Shown here: piece after piece, positions 14,873 through 22,230 of the stretch
Layout: each line of letters starts with the position of its first letter
Numbering within the stretch: the stretch's first letter is position 1
IMG/VR virus record: IMGVR_UViG_3300032829_000152
Coordinates: 1-24,597 of that record
Reading direction: 5' to 3' (one strand)
Source of the DNA: a virus
DNA: 24,597 nt
Position numbers and translations under genes: made by a program
The notes under the pieces: generated by a model
What the model was told of the DNA's origin: nothing
Databases searched by the model: none
What the model saw: only the letters and a program-made list of their open reading frames with translations

Positions 14873-17334
14873 GGTGTCTCACTTTCTTCGCCGCTCGACG
14901 CGGCCAATATGGTCGCAACCTCCAAAGCCTGCGAGTAGTCGCAAACCTTGTCGGCCAACCCTAACCTCACGAGATCAGCGCCGAGATACACACGGCCCCT
15001 GAACTCTCGAACCTTTTCGATGTCGAGCTTGCGCCGCTCGGCAACCAACGCGAAGAAAATTTCCGACTGCTCATCAACGCGGCGCTGTAACTCTTCGCGG
15101 GCTTCGTCGGTAAGCTCAAGGAACGGGTGACCATCGGCCTTGTGCTCGCCAGACCGAATCAACTCAACGTCGATGCCCGCGGCTTCATACGCGCGTTTTT
15201 CGCTCTTTGCCTCAAAGTACACACCAATCGACGCACCGCTGGCTTCCTGGGGTACCAACACCAAATCAGCTGCCATCGCCAATGCCCACGCCGCCGACGA
15301 CGTCTCGCCGTCAACGAACCAAACCAAGGGCTTGCCAGTAGCGTCTGCCATGCGGCGTAACTCGCGCGAGGCCTCGAAGCACCCCGCAACTTCGCCGCCG
15401 GGACTCGTGCAACGCACAAGCACGACCTTGGCTTCGCCATCGAACGCCTGGCGCGCGGTATCCAGAATCAAGTCGTAGGTATGGAAGGGCGGTTGCTGAC
15501 ACCATTCACATGCGCAGCCGTGGTGCTCAAGCGGACCCTGGATCGAAATCAGTGCAATGTCACCGACGGGTTCGACGTTGAGCGCATCAGCAGGGGCGTA
15601 TTGAGCATTGAGCCCCGAGTCAGTAATGGCCAAAATCTGTCCGGCATGCGTGGCTTTGAAGTCATGCTGATGCTTCAGTGTAGTCTGAACTGCACGGGCT
15701 TCAATCTTTGCCCTTGAACGCCGCGGAGCCTTGGCCTTTGGTTTCTTGGTTTGCTCGGCATGCTGGGCTTGGATCTCGTATGCCGCGAATCGTTCCTTTG
15801 GGATCTCGACGTCGTTTTGCGTGTACGCATTGGCGCGCGCCGAACGGAACGGGCCGCCCTTGTATCGCGCATTCGCGGCGGGCAACTGCGGCAGGCTTTC
15901 AGGAGCCTTGAGCGAGTCGGTCAGCTCCTGTATCGTCATCTTACCGCGTTCGTCGCCAATCGGTCCCAACCCTTGTGACATGCGGGCTTCGTCAACGGTG
16001 ACTACCTTGGCGACGTCAGTTGGAGCCATGCCAAGCTGAACCGATCGGCCTTGCTCTGGACGCTTGATCAGCGTGAGCCCGTAACGTCCGAAGACGGCAG
16101 CAACGTCAATGTCGTACCCGCTGCGAGCCGCCGCATCCTGTAGTTGTTGGATGCCCGCTCCTATTGCCGTGTAGACGCTGGCTTCCTTTGACAAGTCTTG
16201 TGGCTGCTCGACTTTGTACAGATACCCCGGGCATTCGTCGAACTCTTCGGGGAATCGGTTGTACGTGTAGATCGGCAAGATCTGAGTGTTGACGGTGTGC
16301 GCCAGCGGGACCGCGGTTTCTTCGAGCAAGTCTGTCCGAATGTTCATCGGCATGTCTTCGGAACTAAATCCCGAACCACCGGTAATGGACTGCAACTGCC
16401 CCGCCAATCCAATGATGATCTCTTCGCTCGCCAACTTGATCGCGGACTCGAAGCCTTCCCATCCGCGCCCATTGGTTTCAAGGATCTTGGCTTCCCAACC
16501 CGGGATCAACTCGAACACCGAATTGATGCCCCACATAGCCAACGACTCAAAGAAATTCTGGCGCTGCGTCGGCGTCGCGCCTTGCGGGGCGTAACCAACA
16601 CGCGCGGGATTGGCGAGCGTGAACATCCAGTTGTCAAACAGGTGTTGCGCCGAATCCTTGCGGACCCAGCTGCGCCCAACCGACCAGCACAAGCCGTCCT
16701 GCCATGGTGAGAGTCCACCGGCGGTCTCGAACACCCAACGCCCATCGCCAGGAATGATCGGCAAGATGCCGGCGGTCGATCGAAACACCCAAAGATTCCA
16801 CGGCCACAAGTAATAGAGGTTCTCTGGTTCCTTGCGTTCGAGTATTGGATAGTCTCGCCCCTCAACAGGCACGAGTTCGCCAACCGCTACACCCAACAGA
16901 TCGAAGTCTTCGGCCATCTTGCGCAGCTGTTGCGGAGGCGCGAGCAAGTCAAATCGTGGAATGCCGTGGTCGGTCTCGGTCAAGTCTTCGCGAACGCGCT
17001 CGGAACCAAACCACTCTTTTTTGAGTCGCGTGACGCCGCCCGACTTCGTGCGCAGCAAGCCGTGAATCAACAGGTCGCGCTTCATTGCGCGCGCCAGTCC
17101 TGCTGCACGTTGCATGTCGCCGATGTCAGCCATGCGGGTTGCGATGTCTACGTCCTCTAGCAGCCATTCGGTTTGCGTTATCGGCGGACGCTGCAGCTGG
17201 CCTCCAAGTGCCATCCGGACGGCGTCAACAATGCCGCTGTCAAGGGGTAGCCCCGGCAACGGCCCATTTTTCCTCCAGAATTTGCTGAATCCTAGAAGCT
17301 CACCTGCTCGCGCAAGAAAGCCAGCATTGGGCAT
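14869..17334 (-). CDS. Portal protein fused to S49 (SppA-type) capsid protease
   Basis: 821 aa, ATG 17334; an in-frame TAA two codons upstream fixes the start, and its ribosome site is weak. Residues ~1-470 look like a Mu gp29/DUF935-type portal: 'ENLYYLWPWN', 'GLSPWQDGLCW', 'EIIIGLAGQLQS', ending in a portal-like 'TVDEARMSQGLGPIG' near 446-460. A Lys/Arg/Pro-rich linker covers ~528-546. Residues ~590-800 are an S49 protease: 'ISIQGPLEHH', 'LVRCTSPGGEVAGCFEA', 'ETSSAAWALA' with the probable nucleophile S680, 'SGASIGVY', and 'IRSGEHKADGHPF' with the probable base K732, the Ser-Lys dyad. An unusual CACEWC cluster lies at 607-612. Portal and protease are normally separate genes. Confidence 0.85.
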   Translation of the reverse strand: MPNAGFLARAGELLGFSKFWRKNGPLPGLPLDSGIVDAVRMALGGQLQRPPITQTEWLLEDVDIATRMADIGDMQRAAGLARAMKRDLLIHGLLRTKSGGVTRLKKEWFGSERVREDLTETDHGIPRFDLLAPPQQLRKMAEDFDLLGVAVGELVPVEGRDYPILERKEPENLYYLWPWNLWVFRSTAGILPIIPGDGRWVFETAGGLSPWQDGLCWSVGRSWVRKDSAQHLFDNWMFTLANPARVGYAPQGATPTQRQNFFESLAMWGINSVFELIPGWEAKILETNGRGWEGFESAIKLASEEIIIGLAGQLQSITGGSGFSSEDMPMNIRTDLLEETAVPLAHTVNTQILPIYTYNRFPEEFDECPGYLYKVEQPQDLSKEASVYTAIGAGIQQLQDAAARSGYDIDVAAVFGRYGLTLIKRPEQGRSVQLGMAPTDVAKVVTVDEARMSQGLGPIGDERGKMTIQELTDSLKAPESLPQLPAANARYKGGPFRSARANAYTQNDVEIPKERFAAYEIQAQHAEQTKKPKAKAPRRSRAKIEARAVQTTLKHQHDFKATHAGQILAITDSGLNAQYAPADALNVEPVGDIALISIQGPLEHHGCACEWCQQPPFHTYDLILDTARQAFDGEAKVVLVRCTSPGGEVAGCFEASRELRRMADATGKPLVWFVDGETSSAAWALAMAADLVLVPQEASGASIGVYFEAKSEKRAYEAAGIDVELIRSGEHKADGHPFLELTDEAREELQRRVDEQSEIFFALVAERRKLDIEKVREFRGRVYLGADLVRLGLADKVCDYSQALEVATILAASSGEESETP

Positions 17335-17368
17335 CGGTTACCCAACCTGTGGGCCAATTCCCCTAAAC

Positions 17369-17387
17369 GGTCAACAAAAGATTGACC
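17369..17387. promoter_or_regulatory. Operator-like inverted repeat, GGTCAA-N7-TTGACC
   Basis: A perfect 6-bp inverted repeat with a 7-base centre lies in the 96-base gap between two divergent genes. Its right arm, TTGACC, also reads as a -35 box for the rightward operon, so a protein bound here would block it. The small helix-turn-helix-like gene starting at 17431 is the obvious candidate ligand, by inference. Confidence 0.5.
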
Positions 17388-17410
17388 AACCGCTCCAAAT
17401 ATTACATATT
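17382..17410 (+). promoter_or_regulatory. Candidate sigma70-type promoter for the accessory operon
   Basis: TTGACC (17382-17387; 5 of 6 to TTGACA) and CATATT (17405-17410; 4 of 6 to TATAAT) are separated by 17 bases, pointing at the gene that starts at 17431. Expected transcription start is near 17417, leaving a very short leader before the GAGG ribosome site. The -10 match is weak, so this is a guess pending transcription data. Confidence 0.4.
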
Positions 17411-17414
17411 GGAG
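17393..17414. promoter_or_regulatory. Second operator-like inverted repeat, CTCCAA-N10-TTGGAG
   Basis: CTCCAA at 17393-17398 mirrors TTGGAG at 17409-17414, with an AT-rich centre (ATATTACATA) that is itself nearly symmetric. It overlaps the candidate -10 box. Its arms differ from the upstream repeat, so either two different proteins bind here or only one of the two repeats is functional. Confidence 0.45.
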
Positions 17415-17430
17415 ACATGAGGCGAACACA

Positions 17431-17637
17431 ATGAGCACACAACGACTAGGACCCGGCGAGCAGAAAATCATTTCAACCACAGTACCCTGCGACAAGCGCA
17501 CGGTTCGGCGATACGCGCAAGGCGAACTCAGTCCGCGATCGATCGCGTTCGTTAAGATCGAAATGAAGTGCCGCGAACTCGGTTACCCCACAATCCCGCA
17601 AACCCGATCGCAGTCGCAAGGCAAGACGAAGTCATGA
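17431..17637 (+). CDS. Small helix-turn-helix-like DNA-binding protein
   Basis: 68 aa, ATG 17431 with GAGG about 8 bases upstream. Residues ~8-45 ('GEQKIISTTVPCDKRTVRRY', then a helix 'SPRSIAFVKIEMKCREL') have the spacing of a helix-turn-helix: a helix, a turn at VPCDK, a recognition-helix-like TVRRYAQGE, and a further helix. The tail (residues 50-68) is basic and polar. It is the first gene of a rightward operon and stands next to two operator-like repeats, so a repressor/activator of the cassette, possibly autoregulating, is likely. It resembles small phage Cro/excisionase-type proteins in size only; no family is assigned. Confidence 0.6.
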   Translation: MSTQRLGPGEQKIISTTVPCDKRTVRRYAQGELSPRSIAFVKIEMKCRELGYPTIPQTRSQSQGKTKS

Positions 17638-18200
17638 AAATTCTAGACGTCACGCCGCTCGCCATCCCGGACGTCAAGCTCATAAGGTTTGCGCGCTTCG
17701 AAGACGAACGCGGATTTTTCACCGAGCCCTACCGGCAGAGCCAATTGCAGGAAGTCATCGGTGCGCCGATCGTTCAGATGAACGAAAGCTACTCGCGCGC
17801 TGGCGTGCTGCGTGGCCTGCACTTCCAATGGAACCCTTACATGGGAAAGCTTGTGCGAATTATCTACGGAGAAATGGACGACCTGACGATGGACATTCGC
17901 TTGGGCTCACCGACGTTCGGTAAAATAGTTTCACAGCTTATGGCACCAGGGGGGAGAAATATTGATGAATGGCTTTGGGTCCCACCGGGTTTCGCACACG
18001 GAAATTATTTCAATGACAATTCGCACATCGAGTACCTGTGCACCGGAGAATACAACCCCGACTGCGAGGCCTGCATTCGGGCGAGTTATCGGCGTCGTGA
18101 TTCTATTGTCAGCGACAAGGACCGCCACGGCATGACGCTCGAACAATGGAAGAACGATCCTAGGTCTGAGAACTTCCGTTACCCAATGGTGACGCCATGA
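17634..18200 (+). CDS. dTDP-4-dehydrorhamnose 3,5-epimerase-like (RmlC-type cupin)
   Basis: 188 aa. ATG 17634 overlaps the preceding TGA by 4 bases; the frame upstream to 17568 lies inside that gene. The RmlC signature is clear: 'DERGFFTE' (25-31), 'NESYSRAGVLRGLHFQ' with catalytic H63, 'MDIRLGSPTFGK' (86-97), 'EWLWVPPGFAHG' (112-123), a candidate catalytic Tyr at 140 in 'EYLCTGEYNP', and 'SDKD' (160-163) with the dyad Asp. The usual RWNDPxLxIxWP segment is replaced by a different stretch (RASYRRRDSIVS), so the exact sugar substrate may differ. Known family members epimerise dTDP-4-keto-6-deoxyglucose in L-rhamnose synthesis. Cytoplasmic. Confidence 0.88.
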   Translation: MKILDVTPLAIPDVKLIRFARFEDERGFFTEPYRQSQLQEVIGAPIVQMNESYSRAGVLRGLHFQWNPYMGKLVRIIYGEMDDLTMDIRLGSPTFGKIVSQLMAPGGRNIDEWLWVPPGFAHGNYFNDNSHIEYLCTGEYNPDCEACIRASYRRRDSIVSDKDRHGMTLEQWKNDPRSENFRYPMVTP

Positions 18201-19054
18201 TGGTATTGGTATTTGGTGGGACCGGCATGCTGGGGTCCGATGTCTGTCGAGCGCTAGAACTTCGTGAACACGAAGTTGAGGCACCCCGACACAATCGCGT
18301 CGATATTGAGAACTTAAAGGAGCTGCGCGAGTGCGTCCTAGCAGTCAAGCCTAATGCAGTCGTAAACTGCGCGGCGTTGCATGACTGCGCCGAGTGTGAA
18401 CGCAACCCGGTGTCGGCCTTGTCAGTGAACTCACTAGCCGTCAGTTACATGGCAACGTTGTGCGGGATCGTTGGTGCAAGGTTTATGACGGTCAGCACCG
18501 ATTACGTGTTTGATGGCACGAAGCCCGAAGGCTACACAGAAGACGATGAAACCGATCCGGTCAACCGATACGGGGAAACCAAATTGTTGGGAGAGATTTA
18601 CGCGACGGCACAATCTAAGGTCTTCGTTGTCCGTGTCCAAAACCTGTACGGCCTGGCGCCGTGCCGCGGAAAGGGCAAGGGACTGGTTGACGCCATCATT
18701 GAGAAATCCAAAACTGGTGCCAATGCCTATGTCGATCAGCGCATAGCGGCGCCGACGTGGACCTATCCACTCGCTGAGAACATGGTCAGGCTACTCGAGA
18801 CCGAACACTACGGCTTGTATCACATGAGCTGCCAGGGTCCCGTTAGCTGGTTTGCATTTGCCAGACAACTTGCGTACATGCTCGGCGACAAGTGTCACGT
18901 CGAACCCGTTGAGAACAACTACATCAAAACAACGTTCAGGCGTCCCGAGAATACGTATTTGATCAATCGAAACCTACAACGCGTCGGCATGGACTACATG
19001 CCAGACTGGAAAGTTGCACTAGACGACTACCTGAGAGCAAGGGGGCTACTGTGA
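18197..19054 (+). CDS. dTDP-4-dehydrorhamnose reductase-like (RmlD-type)
   Basis: 285 aa, ATG 18197 overlapping the previous stop by 4 bases. Seen: the Rossmann motif GGTGMLG (7-13), 'VVNCAALHDCAECE' (55-67), 'STDYVFDG' (100-107), the catalytic Y125xxxK129 ('YGETKLLGE') and 'DQRIAAPTWTYPLAE' (180-194), the order of RmlD. Family members reduce the 4-keto group of dTDP-L-lyxo-4-hexulose using NAD(P)H to yield dTDP-L-rhamnose. Length (285 aa) is normal. The gene is coupled to an RmlC-like partner, so they very probably act in sequence. No rmlA or rmlB is nearby. Confidence 0.88.
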   Translation: MMVLVFGGTGMLGSDVCRALELREHEVEAPRHNRVDIENLKELRECVLAVKPNAVVNCAALHDCAECERNPVSALSVNSLAVSYMATLCGIVGARFMTVSTDYVFDGTKPEGYTEDDETDPVNRYGETKLLGEIYATAQSKVFVVRVQNLYGLAPCRGKGKGLVDAIIEKSKTGANAYVDQRIAAPTWTYPLAENMVRLLETEHYGLYHMSCQGPVSWFAFARQLAYMLGDKCHVEPVENNYIKTTFRRPENTYLINRNLQRVGMDYMPDWKVALDDYLRARGLL

Positions 19055-20001
19055 AAATCCTAGTTATTGGAGGCGCGGGCTACATTGGCTCGGTGCTGGT
19101 TCTGGCATTGCTTGAACACGGGTATCGTGTGGACGTATTAGACATCGGTTGGTTTGGCAGTGTCCTTACGCTGGCGAGCTTGCCACGCGATGCTCACCAG
19201 TTAAAGGAACATCACTTGGAACGCTACGACCAAGTGATCAACCTAGCCGGCGTGTCGAATGACCCGATGGCAGAACACGACCCAGCGCGTAACTTCGTGG
19301 ACAACGGCGCCTTAGCCGCGCACATCGCCTACACGGCCAAGCGCGCTGGCGTACGTCGTCTCATTTATGCTTCGTCTTGCTCGGTGTACGGCTACACCGT
19401 CAACGAGTTGTATGATGAGCAGAGTCCAACGCCTTGCACGTTTCCCTACGGGATCAGCAAGTTGCAGGGCGAGTGCGGTGTCATGCATCTTCAGGATTCG
19501 ACATTTTCGGTCATCGCACTGCGCAAGGGAACGGTCTGCGGCTACTCGCCAAGGATGCGGTTCGATCTGCTCGTTAACACCATGTACAAATGCGCCGTTA
19601 CGGATGGCAAGATCACGGTCAGCAACGCGTCGCTATGGCGGCCCGTGTTGGACATTCGGGATTGTGTCGCGGCATACCTGAGAGCCGTGCAAGCCAATTA
19701 CTCGGTCAGCGGCGTGTTCAACGTGGCGTCACAGAATTGCACGGTCGGGCACGTTGCCGATAGGGTCAAGGACACGTTGCTAATGGACTACGATATTCCG
19801 TGCGCGGTCGAGATCCAAGACGTTCAGGATTTGCGCAACTACAAGGTTTCAACCCAGCGGGCGCGCAACACCCTGAACTTTGAACCGCGCTACGAAATCG
19901 GCGATATCGTACGCAGCATTCACGAGAACCGCGCCGAGTATGGCGACATAAATGCCGATAAGTACTACAACATTCGCGTATTCAAAGGACTGACACCATG
20001 A
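19051..20001 (+). CDS. NAD-dependent sugar-nucleotide epimerase/dehydratase (extended SDR)
   Basis: 316 aa, starting with GTG 19051 (GTGA overlap with the previous stop). Motifs: GGAGYIG (7-13) NAD-binding, 'VINLAGVSNDP', 'IYASSCSVYG' (105-114), the catalytic Y133xxxK137 ('YGISKLQGE') and 'LRKGTVCGYSPRMRFDLLVN' (157-176), a segment characteristic of epimerases in lipopolysaccharide gene clusters, plus 'RPVLDIRDC'. Such enzymes epimerise or dehydrate a nucleotide sugar, often at C4. The substrate cannot be told from sequence. It provides a second activated sugar or alters the first one in the pathway of the adjacent RmlC/RmlD pair. Confidence 0.85.
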   Translation: MKILVIGGAGYIGSVLVLALLEHGYRVDVLDIGWFGSVLTLASLPRDAHQLKEHHLERYDQVINLAGVSNDPMAEHDPARNFVDNGALAAHIAYTAKRAGVRRLIYASSCSVYGYTVNELYDEQSPTPCTFPYGISKLQGECGVMHLQDSTFSVIALRKGTVCGYSPRMRFDLLVNTMYKCAVTDGKITVSNASLWRPVLDIRDCVAAYLRAVQANYSVSGVFNVASQNCTVGHVADRVKDTLLMDYDIPCAVEIQDVQDLRNYKVSTQRARNTLNFEPRYEIGDIVRSIHENRAEYGDINADKYYNIRVFKGLTP

Positions 20002-22121
20002 GATCCTGCCTAGTCGTGTTATCTGTGCACAACGGTTTGGAATACGTCAAACCATGCCTTGAGTCGGTTCTGCGCAATACCAATCCAGATGTTCCGATAC
20101 TGGTCGTGGACGATGCCAGCACCGACAGGCGGACCATTGAGTATCTTGAGACGTTGCCACGTGAGCGCGTGATTCAGTCGCGCAACAAATGGAACATGGG
20201 CTTCCCGCGCACGATGAACGAAGTCATGACGGCATGGGCTGATTGCGATGTATTGATGCTCAACACCGACACCATTGTTCCGCCGAGCTGGGTCGAGCGA
20301 ATGCAACGAGCGTTGTATGCCAGACCCAAGACGGCAGGCGTCTGCGCACTGTCGAGTAATGCGACGCTTGTCAGCGTACCAAATTCTGGTGAAAATGAGT
20401 GGCCTAAATGGCTGGGCGTTGACGATATGGACCGAATCGTCAACGAAACATCCGATCACTGCTACCCCGAGTTGCCAACGCTGCACGGCTTTTGTATGCT
20501 GCTCAGTCGAGATGCAATCGAAGACCTGGGAGTGTTCGATCACGCATTCGGTAAAGGATACGGAGACGAAACTGAATGGAGCCTCAGAGCAATTGCAAAG
20601 GGCTGGAAAGTCTTAGCCTGTGATGACCTGTACGTCTGGCACCGAAGTCACGCGACGTATGGGGTTGAGCAACGCGACAAACTTTCTAAGAATGCTATAC
20701 GGATCATTCTTGACCGGTATCCACATTATCCCGAAAGTGTTCGCGAATGGTGGAACACGTCTCCGCTGCGAGCACACAAAATGCGGATCTTTGACAGGCT
20801 GCGCGCCAGGCCTGCCGACGGGCACCGCAGAGTTAAGGTCCTATATGTCGTGCACAACTGGGACGGGTGGGGCGGACTCGAGATCTACTCGCGACGAATG
20901 GTCAAAGAGCTGTGCGACGAAATTGAGTTTTCAGTTGCATACCCAACACGGTTCCCGATTGGTGACGACGGGTACGTCGATACAGAGACTAACGGAGTCT
21001 TGCGTTTGCGCATGGCGCAACAACTGACAGACACCGAGGTTTGGATTGGTGAATTCCCGTTGAGCAATAGCAACGCGAATGTCGAGCACTGGTTCGACGA
21101 AGTCCTAACTGGACTACAACCAGACGTTGTGCACTTCCATCACCTGGGCGGCTGGGGTACGTTCGAGTTACCAGCCATTGCCAAGCGGCATGGCTGCGCG
21201 ACTGTGATGAGTCTACACGATGACTTCTATTTGTGCTCACTGCTCAGAATTGGCGGATCGTGTCACAAATCCGGCATGAGTGGCAATGCCGAGTGTCTGG
21301 AGTGCATTCAAGGAAACGATCGCCTATGCTGCCACAAACAAACCACCGAATCCGACATTCTGAGAAGACTTGACGGCAGACTCCCGGCGGCGCGCGCCAT
21401 GGCGCAACACATTGACAAGGTTGACGCACCTTCGGAATACCTCAAGCAAACCTACATGGATATTTTCGGCGACCGCATTGAAGTCATCCCGCACGGTGTC
21501 AAGGTCGAACCGGTTGTTTCGCTACACCACAAGTCCGACAAGCTGCGCGTGGGTTGGATCGGTGCAGCCAATGACCGCAAGGGTTTCCAGGCTTTCGCCG
21601 ATGCGGCCTATGAACTTAATGGCCGTCAAGATATTGAATGGAATGTTTGGGGACCGCTCAACAATTCGGTGAACGTCTCAAAACTGTCGCATGTAAAATT
21701 CCATGGACCCTTTGACGCCGGAACCCTTGGGACATGGCTGCAAACCATTGACTTGGCAGTTGTGCCGGCAATGCGGAACGAAACCTATGGATCGATCGTG
21801 GACGAAGTCGCATCTTACGGCATACCGACGCTTGTTGGAAATGTTCCGGCAATTCACGAGAGACTTAACTCCGAGCACTATCCGAACGTTGTCGAGTACG
21901 AATGGGGGAACGGTTCAGAGCTGGCGGACATAATAACTGGGCTAGCGCGGGAACGTCATCAGCATCTTCCATTCGTCAAGCTCAAGTCCTTCGAAGACAA
22001 TGCGCGCGACTACTTGAGGATCTATCTAGAGCTTACAACAATGAAAGGATGCGATAATGTCCACTCTGCAAACGGTGAAAGTTTCAGCGGTCAACATCGA
22101 CTGGGAGCATGGTTTCCCTAG
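19998..22121 (+). CDS. Two-domain glycosyltransferase (GT2 + GT4)
   Basis: 707 aa, ATG 19998 with a 4-base overlap. Residues ~1-250 are GT-A/GT2: 'ILVVDDASTD', the D-x-D-like 'LMLNTDTIVPPS' (86-97) and 'HGFCMLLSRDAIEDLGVFD', followed by 'GYGDETEWSLRA' (187-198) with the likely catalytic acidic residue. Residues ~278-680 are GT-B/GT4: 'KVLYVVHNWDGWGGLEIYSR', 'PDVVHFHHLGGWG', 'VGWIGAANDRKGF' and the EX7E motif E595-E603 in 'NETYGSIVDEVASYGIPT'. Cysteines 422-445 are of the kind seen in some GT4 enzymes. One chain could add two sugars, or different sugars at two steps. The last ~20 codons overlap the next gene. Confidence 0.88.
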   Translation: MRSCLVVLSVHNGLEYVKPCLESVLRNTNPDVPILVVDDASTDRRTIEYLETLPRERVIQSRNKWNMGFPRTMNEVMTAWADCDVLMLNTDTIVPPSWVERMQRALYARPKTAGVCALSSNATLVSVPNSGENEWPKWLGVDDMDRIVNETSDHCYPELPTLHGFCMLLSRDAIEDLGVFDHAFGKGYGDETEWSLRAIAKGWKVLACDDLYVWHRSHATYGVEQRDKLSKNAIRIILDRYPHYPESVREWWNTSPLRAHKMRIFDRLRARPADGHRRVKVLYVVHNWDGWGGLEIYSRRMVKELCDEIEFSVAYPTRFPIGDDGYVDTETNGVLRLRMAQQLTDTEVWIGEFPLSNSNANVEHWFDEVLTGLQPDVVHFHHLGGWGTFELPAIAKRHGCATVMSLHDDFYLCSLLRIGGSCHKSGMSGNAECLECIQGNDRLCCHKQTTESDILRRLDGRLPAARAMAQHIDKVDAPSEYLKQTYMDIFGDRIEVIPHGVKVEPVVSLHHKSDKLRVGWIGAANDRKGFQAFADAAYELNGRQDIEWNVWGPLNNSVNVSKLSHVKFHGPFDAGTLGTWLQTIDLAVVPAMRNETYGSIVDEVASYGIPTLVGNVPAIHERLNSEHYPNVVEYEWGNGSELADIITGLARERHQHLPFVKLKSFEDNARDYLRIYLELTTMKGCDNVHSANGESFSGQHRLGAWFP

Positions 22122-22230
22122 TTTCAGCGTACAGTTCAACGGGTCCAGTCGTCGCCAAGTCGTTGATGAAGATATTGCAGAAGCGTTCGTTCAAGAACTA
22201 TACGAGAGGCAAGATCCATGCAAACCCTAG
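22057..22230 (+). CDS. 57-aa protein of unknown function
   Basis: The ATG at 22057 (MSTLQTVKVSAVNIDWEHGF) is preceded by AAGGA about 8 bases upstream, stronger than most signals here. It runs 57 codons to TAG at 22228-22230, in a different frame from the glycosyltransferase, whose tail it overlaps by 65 bases. The next gene's ATG (22218) also lies inside it, so the genes are chained. It shows a beta-like first half ('FPSFSVQFNGSSRRQVV') and an acidic C-terminal helix ('DEDIAEAFVQELYER'). No family recognised; too short to appear in the usual length filter. Confidence 0.55.
   Translation: MSTLQTVKVSAVNIDWEHGFPSFSVQFNGSSRRQVVDEDIAEAFVQELYERQDPCKP

Noticed and set aside
20019-20543. 174-aa minus-strand ORF within the glycosyltransferase
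   Set aside because: Antisense shadow with no promoter or ribosome site. The plus frame has clear GT2 motifs.
22040-22125. Possible frameshift at the end of the glycosyltransferase
   Set aside because: The last 20 residues look unlike a GT4 end, which first suggested a base error, but the alternative frame starts a separate well-signalled 57-aa gene. A normal overlap is simpler.
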